From Lotus japonicus (lineage: Eukaryota; Streptophyta; Magnoliopsida; Fabales; Fabaceae): a stretch of 64,000 nucleotides of DNA. The notes beneath the pieces were generated by a model. The model searched no databases. It had not been told where the DNA came from and was given only the letters and a program-made list of their open reading frames with translations. The stretch spans positions 47,579,176 through 47,643,175 of the forward strand of contig NC_080046.1 of NCBI RefSeq assembly GCF_012489685.1, in the 5' to 3' direction. A program made the position numbers and the translations under genes. Below are positions 10,858 to 21,280 of the stretch, piece after piece; within the stretch, counting starts at the first letter, position 1, and each line of letters opens with the position of its first letter.

Positions 10858-11507
10858 GAAGACTCAGCAAGATCACTATCTCATTTTGAATGTCTTCTCG
10901 AGAGTTTTGCTAAACATGTCTTTTAGGAGGAGGTGATTAATACTGAAAGATAGTTGGTGTCCGGTCCGGGCCAGTGAATAAGTCATCTAAATAATATGTT
11001 CATCATCTAAACAAAGTACCAAGTCTGTGTAAATCTTAAACATGTGGAATCAATTTAGAATTTCTAGCACACCAACCAGTAAGGAAAATGATTGTGAAAA
11101 TGCATGGTTTAAGATATGAACTACAACTATAGAAGGTACGGTAGTGTGCTCTTGGAATGCTGATGACTTGTGCAAGGACAATGCAATTTCATTCAACTAG
11201 TTGATTAAGTGGTCCTATTTATCTTCTATTGTACAAGTGCATAATTATCATATGAAGACGAAATGAGAAGAAAGAAAGGGCACACATAGACAGAAGGAAA
11301 ATGATAGGCAAAATAGTAGTCAAAATAAATAGATAGAGAGAAAACAAGATGCAGCCACTCAACATTCAGGGAGGGCACAAAAGGCAATAAACATCAAAGC
11401 ATTAAACTAAACTTGCCCCTATTCATAAGATGATAAAGAATGAAATTCTACTCAGATTTGGGTAGTTCAACTTATAAAAATATTAGGGAATCCGCAGGCA
11501 GCAAAAC
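10858..11507. other. Intergenic, 3' side of the 11.5-kb gene
   Basis: No gene recognised. It contains the presumed 3' untranslated and downstream sequence of the minus-strand gene at 11508-12767. No repeat boundary is evident. Confidence 0.5.
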
Positions 11508-12767
11508 TCAGAGAGGTTTGTGATGCTCTGGGAGAGGAGCACATGCAGTTTGCATCAACTGCAATGGTGGCTTGATCCAGCAGTTGCCCACAATTCCGAA
11601 ATTCTGGGACGGGGGCCGCGGCTGTTTCCTCATTCTATAACCCTCCAAGGAAGCTAGCTCACTGTTGGACCTCATGGCTAGCAAATGAGAATCTTGGGCC
11701 TCCATAGAGTGCAACCAAGCGAGTCTCTGATTTAATTCATTCCACTTGTTTAGGGGCCCCTCATCATCAACCTGGGAGAAGTTGTTGATGATTTCTTGGA
11801 GAGAAGTTAGTCTGGAGTTGGTCAACACTGCTGACAATTCATCTTCCTTCACCAGCATGTCCTTCAACCTCATCAACCTATTTAAGTGGTTCAGCCTCTG
11901 ACACAAGATGGAGGTGGGCACCTGAATCTCCATCTCCTCCGTCGAACTCAACCTGATGAGTGTCTGATATAATTCATTCCACTTGTCATGTAATTCATTC
12001 CATGTGTTGCGCCAGCCCTCGTCAAGGGGAGGGGGCTGGGAGGTCTCTTGGGAGAAGGTGTTGAAGATGACATGAACAAGGAAGGAAGTAAGTCCAGAGT
12101 GGTTGTTGGTCACCATCTCCTTCAACCTCATGACCCTATTGAAGGTGTTGAGCTTGAGACACAAGACTTTCAACGTCTGACACAGCAAGGTGGGGTTGGA
12201 GTTGTAGCTTAACTCCATCCTCCTCAACCTCTTGAGTTCGATATATTTACTCCACCGCTCATGCTTATACAATTCAATAGACTTGTTTTGCAGCCGCTCC
12301 TCCTCATCATCATCGGAACAGGACATGATTACCTCTTGGAGACGAGTTAGTCTGGAATTGGCCAACTCCGCTGACATCTCATCTTCCATCACCAGTATAT
12401 CCTTCAACTTTACCAACCTATCCAACCTGTTTAAGTTCCAAGAGATGATTTCCGGAGGCAAGTTGGGGTTGGAGAGATTCTCGAGATTCTTGATTGTCTC
12501 ATTTATAAAAGCTTGTCTGGAATTGATCTTCTCCGATAAGAGTCGAGCATCAATAGCGCATCTATCCCTGAAACTCAATAAACTCACAGATAACTGCTTC
12601 CACTTTTCCGATGAGGGTTTCATTATACCTACTCGTCGGGGAAGGGTACAGTTGGAATTGGGGCCGCCATCGACGACGCTGCTGGAGTTGGAGTTGAAGT
12701 TGAAGGTCGAACAGAAGCGGCGAAGCAGAAAAGGGCTTCTTCTCAGCCGAAAGAGGAGGAGTGCCAT
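11508..12767 (-). CDS. Unknown protein with predicted mitochondrial presequence and three internal repeats, 419 aa
   Basis: An intact, intronless frame. I chose the ATG at 12767 because it starts MALLLFRLRRSPFLLRRFCS, an arginine-rich, acid-free amphipathic N-terminus typical of mitochondrial presequences; an in-frame ATG at 12842 would add 25 residues without that character. After residue 105 the protein contains three related units of about 55 residues (roughly 111-165, 206-262 and 292-345). Each has a core like LNRLxRLKDMLV, an acidic patch, SRLTxLQEI and ends NKWNEL-like. The units are leucine-rich and probably helical or coiled-coil, and pairs of N-R-L-hydrophobic words recur. I do not recognise the family. 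No catalytic motif or membrane segment is visible. An antisense frame at 12232-12798 is a shadow. Confidence 0.7.
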   Translation of the reverse strand: MALLLFRLRRSPFLLRRFCSTFNFNSNSSSVVDGGPNSNCTLPRRVGIMKPSSEKWKQLSVSLLSFRDRCAIDARLLSEKINSRQAFINETIKNLENLSNPNLPPEIISWNLNRLDRLVKLKDILVMEDEMSAELANSRLTRLQEVIMSCSDDDEEERLQNKSIELYKHERWSKYIELKRLRRMELSYNSNPTLLCQTLKVLCLKLNTFNRVMRLKEMVTNNHSGLTSFLVHVIFNTFSQETSQPPPLDEGWRNTWNELHDKWNELYQTLIRLSSTEEMEIQVPTSILCQRLNHLNRLMRLKDMLVKEDELSAVLTNSRLTSLQEIINNFSQVDDEGPLNKWNELNQRLAWLHSMEAQDSHLLAMRSNSELASLEGYRMRKQPRPPSQNFGIVGNCWIKPPLQLMQTACAPLPEHHKPL

Positions 12768-13102
12768 AGCTGAATCAAGATTTTTTTTTTTGTTGTGAAA
12801 ATTTGCTGAATCAAGATTTGAGGATTCAGCTCCACAGAACATATATTTATTAGGTTATTTTTTATTTCTAGACAATATCTACTCTCTCTTTTTTTTTTTT
12901 TTATAAGCATTTAGATATTCTCTTATCTTATCTTCTTTTCTTTTTTTAATTGTTATCTTTTTTTTGGATTTGAAAATTTAGCTCGAGATAACATATATAT
13001 TTATTAGGTTTTTTTTTATTTCTAGACAATATCTAGTTTACTTCTACAACAATTTAGATATTCTGTTTTTTAATAAGCATTTAGACATTCTTTTATCTTA
13101 TA
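12768..13102. repeat. Upstream region with a degenerate tandem repeat of about 145 bp
   Basis: The words ATATTTATTAGGT, TTTATTTCTAGACAATATCTA and ATAAGCATTTAGA-ATTC occur at 12843-12935 and again at about 12987-13095, separated by T-rich runs. This lies just 5' of the minus-strand gene at 11508-12767 and may include its promoter, but no TATA element stands out from the AT-rich background. Confidence 0.55.
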
Positions 13103-13784
13103 CTAGTATAAATACCTGTACCTGGTACGGGAGCACATAAGTTACATATATTAATTAAATATTATGAATATGTAATTTTTAATTTTTAATAATGTTTTCT
13201 ATTAAAAGTAAAATTACTTACAATAATAAGAAAATAAATTTAGTGGAACTTTTAATATGATGATATGAGTTAGGTTTAATTACACATTTAAAAATTAAAA
13301 TACCGGTTCCGTAATATATTCATATTGATTTTTGCATAAATTAATCAATAATATAAAAAATCAATAAACTATTTCTATTTAAAGCCTTGAAAAATCGGAG
13401 GGAAGATGGAAGAACAAGATAATAACGTGTGGCAGAAGCTTCTAGAAAAAAAAAAAAAAACTTCTTTTATATAATATAACTAGTATTTCTCTATCAAAAG
13501 TAAATTTACTTACAATAATAAGAAAATAAATTTAGTGAAACTTTTAATGTGATGATATGAATTAGGTTTATATTACACATTTAAAAATTAAAATACTCGT
13601 GTCATAATATATTCATATTGATTTCTGCATAAATTCATCAATAATCAATAATATCAAAAATAAATAAAATGTTTCCTTTTAAAACTTTGAAAAAATGGGA
13701 GGGAAAATGGAAGAGCATGTGAATGACACGTGGCGGAAGGTTCTAGAAAAAAAAAACCTTCTTTTATATAATATAATAGATAGA
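13103..13784 (-). mobile_element. Non-autonomous Helitron, tandem double copy
   Basis: Read on the minus strand, the element begins TCTATCTATTATATTATATA (5' end at 13784). It ends with a GC-rich palindrome (around 13116-13132), a short spacer and CTAG (13106-13103). The host bases are A before the 5' end and T after the 3' end, as expected for Helitron insertion between A and T. The interior consists of two related units (about 13103-13479 and 13480-13784), each ending in TTCTTTTATATAATATA, with an internal CTAG at 13479-13482. No RepHel gene is present. Confidence 0.68.
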
Positions 13785-14261
13785 TTTTTGTCTTTTTTAA
13801 TTATTCATTCTTTTTTTTGTGAAGTGGAGGAGCTTGGCCCCGAAAAACAAAAAAACACTACAATGCAAGAGCACTGAGGGAGAACAAAGCCTCAATAGTG
13901 TCTTGATACAAAAGACTACGACATTTTGTAAGAGGGAGGTGCAAATCTAAATACCAAAATTTACACATGCACGCTCCTAGCTAAACAACCAATCACGACA
14001 TTAGCTTTACATGGGTGTACTCAGGAACTCCACCTCAATATGAGTCGGGATACTCCGATGGATGAACCTGACCAACTCCTAGGAAAGAATAGTATTAGCC
14101 TCCACCGAGTCACTCTCACCAATCACCTTGGGGAGATTATCTTTGACAATGACCGCACTCCGAATAACCCACAATTGGGTCCTCCATCGACGATGACGGG
14201 ATGGGGTGAGATTTTTAATGTTCCGCTATTCGGGTACTTAATGATGAGTGGGGCGTTCAAG
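13785..14261. other. Repeat-derived sequence, possibly a reverse-oriented LINE 3' end
   Basis: A T-run at 13808-13818 followed by sequence resembling an antisense LINE 3' end suggests a minus-strand LINE tail, but I cannot name motifs with certainty. A short plus-strand frame (14040-14300) has no recognisable domain. The forward LINE fragment begins at about 14262. Confidence 0.35.
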
Positions 14262-15490
14262 AGGCTAGTATATCCATCTCGTGGAATGGAACTAAACTAG
14301 CACCGTTCAAGCCACAAATAATACTTCGCCAAGGAGACCCATTGTCCCCTTATCTTTTCGTTCTATGTATGGAGCATCTAGCCATTCAGATTCAGAAGCT
14401 GGTATGAGAGGGTGCTTGGAAGCCGGTACGAATTACAAATGAAGGTATTGGCATTTCACATCTTTTCTTTGCGGATGATGTCTTACTCTTTTGCCAAGGT
14501 AACAAGGCGCATATTAAGCTTGTTGCATATACTCTTAAGGATTTTTGTGATGCTTCTAGGATGAAAATTAACCTTGAGAAATCCAGAATGTTTTGTTCTA
14601 CTAATATGGACAACACATTGCAGCATGAGCTTTCTAGCATCTTGGGGATCACTAGAGCTAGTAACTTGGGGAAGTACATTGGGTTGCCAATCTTGAAGGG
14701 TAGAGTGACACGGGAAAACTTTGCACCTATCATTGATAAAGTAAATACTCGATTGGCCTCTTGGAAGAATAAGTTGTTAAATAGATCTGCTAAACTGTGC
14801 TTGGCTAAATCGGTTGTCTCCTCTCTTCCGATTTATGCTATGGAGGCCCTTTCGCTTCCTAACTCCATATGTGATTATATTGATAAAAGCATTAGGCGGT
14901 GCATTTGGGCTAAGGACAATAGTACTCGAAGTTGGAATTTAGTCCCTTGGAATGAAATTGCTTGTCCTAAAGAGGATGGGGGTCTTGGCATTAGAATTAC
15001 TCACAAGAATAATGTGGCTTTGCTTGGAAAATTGGTAGAAGATCTCCTTCGTGGGGATCAAAAATTCTGATTGCAAGTTATCTCACATAAATACTTGTTC
15101 GGAGACACTGTCCTCGAAGGTACCTTTAACAAAGGTGATTCATATATATGGCGTGGGATAATGAAAGTGAAGGATCAATTGGCTCAAGGATTTGGTCCTC
15201 ATCTCGGCATAGGAGACTCCTCCATTTGGTATCAAAACTGGTTGGGTACAGGGAAGCTATGTCATAAAGTTCCTTTTGATCACATTTCAGATATTCAATT
15301 AAGGGTGGCTAACATATGTGTCAACAGAAGCTGGAATCTTGATGTTCTTTATACCTCGCTGCCGCCAGATATTAGCAATGCTATTTTGCATGTTAAGGTG
15401 CCATCCGAGAATGCTGGTCCTGACAGAATTCAATGGAAAGCGACCCCTGATGGAAATTATACGACAGTTTCATCTTATCAGTTCATGTCC
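14262..15490 (+). mobile_element. LINE (L1-type) ORF2 fragment: reverse transcriptase and zf-RVT
   Basis: Beginning near 14262 the frame shows SISWNGTK, then RQGDPLSPYLFV, then the catalytic FFADDV (14463-14480), then KINLEKS, YIGLPI, SWKNKLLNRS.KLCLAKSV, and further on CPKEDGGLGI and the GIGDSSIWYQNW region. This is the order of plant L1-type LINE ORF2 from the palm domain to the zf-RVT domain. A stop follows QIQKLV (about 14402) and another follows GDQKF (15068). The endonuclease and the N-terminal half of the RT are missing. It is a dead, 5'-truncated copy. The last residues to 15613 (SSSSDDEGS, KKKKK) are not LINE-like. Confidence 0.85.
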
Positions 15491-16712
15491 GGCGTTGGAA
15501 CAATTGATGTTCGCGGCAGAACTAGAACCACAAGCAGCAGCAGCGACGATGAAGGGAGCATGGATAGGAAGAAGAAGAAGAAGAGAGCATTAGTTGCATG
15601 CACAATGCAATGAGTAGCAGTTGAAGGAGAAGATGGAAGTAGTGGGGGAAGAAGGTGAATGTGTGGTGGGAGAGGAATGTTAATTTATTTGAAGGCTTAA
15701 TTGCACTTTTGGACCCTCACCTTTCACACTTGTGAGAGAATGGTCCTTAAAGTAAGAAAATTACTTTTTTTGTCCCTCACCTATACAGACGTTTGCATTT
15801 CAGGTTTTCCATCCACTTCCATCCAAATTTTAACATTTTTCAGATTTTAAAAAAAATTAAAAATAAAAACCCAGAACTTTAATCAATTATTCATCATCTT
15901 CAACCATCTTCATCCATTCTTCATCATCTTCAAACAAAATTCCCAGAAGAAAAAAAACAGAAAAAATGAAAAAAGGCACCATCACCCAATCAACCATCTT
16001 CTTCCACTTCATGAAAACAAAAACACCAAAAATCCAACCCACATCAGTTGTCATCAGAGGTAATACAATTTACAGTGCAGAAGTGAGAATTAGACAGTAA
16101 GTGCTGACTTGTTTCTCACAGAAGACACAACAAAGCATGGCACATCAATGAGGGTAAGCTTATACAATCTGTTACTTTCAAGAGAGTACTGTCTATTAGT
16201 TTTAGCCAGATATTGCTGCTTTTTTGTTCCCTTGATGTAATCATGTAACCCAGTTGTTTCCTAATTCTGGTTTCCATACTGGTGTTCATTTTCTTATTGT
16301 ACTTTTGTTATTTTTGATAGTCATTAGTAAACTTGTGCTTAAAAAAATGGGTTTTCTCATGCAATGCCAGCTAGGAAGTGAAGTGAACATCAATACCTGA
16401 AAATTGAAATATAAACTCCAATGAAGAAAGAAAAATAGAAAAGGAGAAGTTTATTGCATTTTTTTCAACACACCTACTACTACATTACAAGACTACAAGT
16501 TATACTAAACACATTTTGGATATTGCTTAAGCAGGAACCCAAGCAGAAAAAGAATTCAGAATACGCCCTTTCCATCCCTGCAAAACCCACTTGCCATCCT
16601 CATCCACTACAAAATCTTTATGATATTCCCTCTTTACCATTGCTTTGGCTTGTTTCACCAGCTCAGGATCCAACTTTATTTGCTTGAACGTCATCCCTAA
16701 AAACAGCTCTTC
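14892..16712. repeat. Direct duplicate of 2504-4325 (right copy)
   Basis: Matches the segment after the N gap. It ends at CAGCTCTTCT (about 16712), inside the Mutator-like element, which therefore lacks its right half and right terminal repeat here (element part 15686-16712, preceded by the same TTATTTGAA target word). The sequence then switches to ACAACAATTTAGATATTCTG, which also occurs at about 13046. Confidence 0.9.
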
Positions 16713-16746
16713 TGATGTACAACAATTTAGATATTCTGTTTTTTAA

Positions 16747-18258
16747 GGGTGAATGGTCACTTTCGTCCCTAAAGTTACAGGCGTCGGGCAATATAGTCCC
16801 TATTCTTTTGAAATGTCACTCGTAGTCCCTAATGTTTAAAAACGTTGATCACGTTCGTCCCTTGGTTCAGTTGGTTGGATCTCGTCAGTAAACGTTAACG
16901 ACCAATGTGATTTGGCATGTTAAGTGCCCATGTGGACTTTCCACGTGGATTTGAATATTAATTTTTTTTTTAGAAACTTCAATTTAGTCCCCGGCCAAAA
17001 TCCTAAATCAGAAAAGCTTCAATCTTAAAGTTCAATATATATCATCTTCATCCTCAATCATTTTCATCTTCACCAGAAAGAACCAAGAATCCAGAAAGTT
17101 TGTTCTTCACAGCGGAAAAAGGCAAGCAATGAAACAACAAGGCAAAACCCAGATTGAAGAACATTGCTCTTAATTTAGTTCCCACTTTTGGTCCCTATTA
17201 TACTATATTCAGTCCAATGCATTCAAACACAAGCCAGATGATACTAACTGCGATCTCCCATATTTAACCAATGCACTTCCCCTATTTACATTCCATGATT
17301 TCACAAAACCATACATCAAAAAACTGAAAAATACACATTTTTCAGCACTTAGCAATACCCTTAGTAGTGAATTTCATAATCAAGCATCTTCATCTCTCAA
17401 AATTAGAACCAAATGGAAATTTGAAAAAAAAATGGTAATATTTACAACTAAAAAACTCTGCCCACAGGAACAATTATTCGTCGTTTTAGATTGAGGACAA
17501 CCACCACTCGTCCCCCCACCCCTAGTCAGTTGCTGGAGAACAGCCACCACCACCCGCCACCCCATCGCCCAACCCCCAACCCCCTATGGCGAACTACCAC
17601 CACTGCCCCCCACCGCCCAAACGTAACCCAACCCCCATGGGTTGCAAGAGGTCAGGGACAGATCTTATTGGATGTAGACAAATCTGCAAAACCCTTCATC
17701 AGTTCAGGAAGAAGACCCCCACTGCCCAAACGTAACCCAGCTCCCATGGGTTGCAAGAGGTCAGGGACAGATCTGAATGGATGTTGACAAATCTGCAAAA
17801 CCGTTCATCAGTTCAGGAAGAAGAAGAAGAAGCAGCTTCGAGGATTGTACTGAGGATCTGGACGGATTTGGTCGATGTCCCTGCCAAATTTGCTTAGTCC
17901 TCCACAAAAATGAAAAATTCCTCTTTTCTAATTTGTAATATTTCTGAAGTTTGGCTTGAAAGGGAGGAAGGAAGCAAGAGAAGCAAATGCACAAATTGAA
18001 GTATTCTAGGGTTCTTACTTGCAGGGACTAAATTGAAGCTTTTAAGTTTCTCCCAATATTTAAATCCACGTGGAAAATCCACATTGACACATAACGTCCC
18101 AAATCACCTTGGCCGTTACCGTTCATTGACGGGATCCAACCCAAGGACGAACGTGATCGACGTTTTTAAACATTAGGGACCACGGGTGACATTTCAAAAG
18201 AATAAGGACAAAATTGCCCGACACCTGTAACTTTAGGGACGAAAGTGGCCCTTTACCC
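16747..18258. mobile_element. Mutator-like non-autonomous element with about 200-bp terminal inverted repeats
   Basis: The left end (GGGTGAATGGTCACTTTCGT) and the right end (ACGAAAGTGGCCCTTTACCC) are inverted copies. The pairing runs on for about 200 bp through GTCGGGCAAT, TTCTTTTGAAATGTCAC and TCCACGTGGATTT. No transposase is visible. The interior has a direct tandem repeat with a period of about 109 bp (17610-17830; the unit includes GGGTTGCAAGAGGTCAGGGA). Unlike its neighbours, this element has no recognisable 9-bp target duplication, so one flank has probably been rearranged. Confidence 0.78.
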
Positions 18259-18412
18259 AATTGTATTCGCTTGAATATTTTTGCCTTAATATTCAATGAA
18301 TTCCATATTTTATGTAAAAATGTCCAGGAGAAAATATGTGCGGGCCCCACCCTATTTATTCTTTCATCTCTCCATATTTTCGTATCAACCAAAGCGAAGA
18401 AAGAAATATTAG

Positions 18413-20225
18413 GGGTCTATTTGGTTACAGTTTTATTTTCAGTTTTTAAAACAATTTTTAGAAAAATAATTTTCAAAGAAGAAAACATGTTAAAGGGTAA
18501 ATAGCCAAGTTGGTCCCTAAATGTGTCAGCCGCCTTCAAGTTAGTCCCTAAACTTCTAAAATGCATCCCGTGGTCCCTGAATGTGGCAAAACACATTCAA
18601 GTTAATCCTTGGGGTTAAATTTGTTAACGGACGTTAACAAAATCTTTTTTTTATATTTTTTTAATCCAGTTGGACTGCTTATGTGGAATTGGAATGTTAG
18701 GACGTCAAATTAGTCCCTGAATATGGGAAACTAGTCCCCAAATTAATCCCTTTTCATTCTTCATAACCTTCATCTTTATCTTCATCTTATCTTCATCTTC
18801 AAATTCAAACCCACAAAACCCAGAACCTTCAAATTTGAACATCATACCCTTCAACTCACAAAACTTTCAAACCTACAAAACTTTCAAACCTACAAAACTC
18901 AAAACCTTCATATTCCTCCTTCCTCTTCTTGTCTTCTTTGTTGATAAAAATCAAACCTTTGTTCCCTCTTGTGTTAGAGAAAGGTTTGATTCCCAAAAAA
19001 TCCATAATTTCATTTTCAAAGATGAATATATTGCATACCAAATCTGGATATCCATTAGATAAATCAAAACAATAGGAATCCATAACCCAACATAAATCGT
19101 GTTTCCATTTTTAATAAACTCATGCCATTGATATTCAACATCCTTAAGCTGCCCTTGACCCTTGATGGAGCAATTATTAGTTGAATCTGTAAAAAGTAAC
19201 TAAAGGAAAAAAAATAATTATCTTCCTATTCCAGAAAGAATTGAACCCAGAACCCATAAATATTGAATCCAAAACCCATGTTCCCCTCTATTTTCTGACT
19301 CATAACCCATACAAAATTCAAATTAAACCCAGAATGCCAAAACCTAGGAAAATTGAATCCATAACTCATTTCCCCCAACAACAACTTCATCCATATCTAC
19401 AAGCAAAGGTTTGTGGGGGTTTTAGATCTGATGTTGATGTTGAATACGGTGGTGGTGCAATCTGGATGAGCGGCTCCTCTTCTAGCGGTGGTGGTGCGAT
19501 CTGGATGAGCGACTCCTCCTTCGCTAATTCCTCTTCTAGCGGTGGTGGGGGTTCGTCATGAGTTGGATTTAATTTGGGGAGTGAGGATTTCACATGGGGT
19601 TGCTGCTGGTTCTTTTCGGTTTTGTGGGTTTTGGGTTGTGACTTTGCTGAAGCACCAACCAATTTGGATTTGGAAGCAGAATGGGAGGAGGTTCTGGTGT
19701 GGTGATGAAGATGGTGAGAGGATGAAGATTAATTTAGGGTTATAGTTGTTTTATTTACTGGAGTTTTTTTCTTATTTATTTAACTATTTTATTTTATTAA
19801 TTTTTTGACTTCAAATGCCACATAAGCTTCAGCTTTCACAAAAAAAAAATCCATGTCAGCATTCTGTTAACGTCCGTCACATTATTTAACGCCAGGGACT
19901 AACTTGAATGTCTTTTGCCATATCTAGGGACCGGGGGATGCATTTTAGAAGTTTAGGGACTAACTTGAAGGCGGCTGACACATTTAGGGACCAACTTGGC
20001 TATTTACCCCATGTTAAATGACAGTTTTTCAACATTTAGAAAGCTGATATCTGAAAACTAAAAACAGAAATTGAAAACATCTTTGAGCTATTTTAGTTTT
20101 TCAGTTTTAAAAACTGAAAATGAGAGTTATTTTCAAAAACAGTTTTTGAAAACAGGTCATACCAAACTGGTTTTTAGTTTTTAAAAATGAAAACTGTTTT
20201 GAAAACAGGAAACAAACAAGTTTTC
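18413..20225. mobile_element. Older AT-rich MITE, split by a nested element
   Basis: Sequence 18413-18494 (TTTGGTTACAGTTTTATTTTC start, many AAAAC/GTTTT words) and 20010-20225 (ending AAAACAGGAAACAAACAAG) look like the two halves of one palindromic MITE, with similar inverted ends. The Mutator-like element at 18495-20009 has inserted into it, with the target duplication in MITE sequence. The outer borders are approximate. Confidence 0.45.
18495..20009. mobile_element. Mutator-like non-autonomous element with 9-bp target duplication
   Basis: Ends GGGTAAATAGCCAAGTTGGT and ACCAACTTGGCTATTTACCC are perfect inverted copies, extending with few mismatches for about 150 bp through GCCGCCTTCAAGTTAGTCCC. 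The flanks carry a perfect 9-bp duplication, CATGTTAAA (18486-18494 and 20010-20018). The 1515-bp interior has no transposase and only short frames. The repeated GGTCCCTAAA/TTTAGGGACC wording is shared in style with the other two Mutator-like elements in the window. Confidence 0.88.
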
Positions 20226-20380
20226 TTTGGTCCATTTTCTCTTCTCTTCCTTTACTCTCGAAACAAACAAGCACAAGAGAGATATGAATAGAGGAGAGAA
20301 GAAATTATTAATATAACGAGGGATGCCATAGAAGAAGAAAATAGATATCAAGAAAAACATAATAAAATTGGGACGTAAAA

Positions 20381-20924
20381 GAGCATGTTCAATGCAAGAT
20401 TGCTAGTTGGGTTGCTTAAACACTATTCTGGTGGGTCTAAACTGCCACATAGGATTTAAACAACCCAAACATAATTCGCTCAAACCACGGTTGCTTATTT
20501 TACTTTTGTTTGGGTCTCACTATACCTCGTATATTTATATTATTTCAAGATAATGATACTATCTAAGTTCTTGAATGAAAAAGAAAATATTTTTTTAGTG
20601 AAAAAACAAGAAGAAAGAGAATAAACAGCCGTTGCTTAAATTTAAGCAACCAGACTATCATGTCATGTTGCTCCAAAATAAGCAACGTTGCTTAAGTACT
20701 CAAACTGAATTAAGCAATGTTGAGTATATTTTCTCTTTCACTCAAGTGTCATGACCTTAAAATAATATAAATATATGAGGTATAGTGGTACCCAACCAAA
20801 AGTAAAATAAGCAACCATGGTTAGAGAGAATTCTGATTGAGTTACTTAAATTCTACGTGGCAGTTTGAGGCCACCAAAATAGTATTTAAGGAACCCAACT
20901 AGCAACCATGCATCAGAGATGCTC
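20381..20924. mobile_element. MITE with inverted ends, 5' of the bZIP gene
   Basis: Left end GAGCATGTTCAATGCA and right end TGCATCAGAGATGCTC are related inverted repeats. Pairing continues through TTGCTAGTTGGGTT, the CACTATACCTC/GAGGTATAGTG words and AAGTAAAATAAGCAACC. The element is about 544 bp with no coding capacity. The target duplication is not clear. It ends some 360 bp upstream of the start codon of the CesA-HY5 fusion gene, so it may contribute to or disrupt its promoter. Confidence 0.7.
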
Positions 20925-20937
20925 TAAGAGAAATAAG

Positions 20938-21280
20938 AGTGTCAAGAAGTCAAGATATCAGCAAAAATGGTTAAACACTTCAGCCAGCCCAGCACCATAA
21001 ACATGGTCCCCATCTATATTCCTCACAGCCAACCTCACCCGTCCGATGTGAAAACAAATCCAACGGTCCAAAACCCTCCACGATCTCACCCATCAACCTT
21101 TGATTAAGAAAACTCGACATGGCTCACATTGCTCCACGATCACTATTTCTCCATCGTCAGATCTTAACCAGATCCAACGGCCACCATTGCGCATAGAAGC
21201 ACCAAACATGGCAGCGGGAACAACTGAAAAAGAGAGACAGAGACACACAGTTGAGCTGGCTAAGACTTCGCAGAGAGAAA
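20938..21280 (+). promoter_or_regulatory. Promoter / 5' leader of the CesA-HY5 fusion gene, with upstream ORFs
   Basis: This stretch is less AT-rich than its surroundings. It contains at least two upstream ATGs: 21119, opening a 25-codon frame closed by TAG at 21194-21196, and 21208, opening an out-of-frame reading that overlaps the main start at 21281. I cannot locate the transcription start, so it is uncertain whether they are in the mRNA. A weak TATA-like word lies near 21013 (CTATATTCC). Confidence 0.4.

Noticed and set aside
12232..12798. 188-codon open frame on the plus strand
   Set aside because: It is antisense to the 419-aa gene at 11508-12767, and its Ser/Leu-rich content is the expected shadow of that frame.
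14040..14300. 86-codon frame as a gene
   Set aside because: No domain. Its 3' part overlaps the LINE reading in another frame, so it is a chance frame in repeat DNA.
17380..17994. Proline-rich and overlapping frames as captured genes
   Set aside because: They come from a low-complexity CCACC-rich stretch and a 109-bp tandem duplication within the Mutator-like element.
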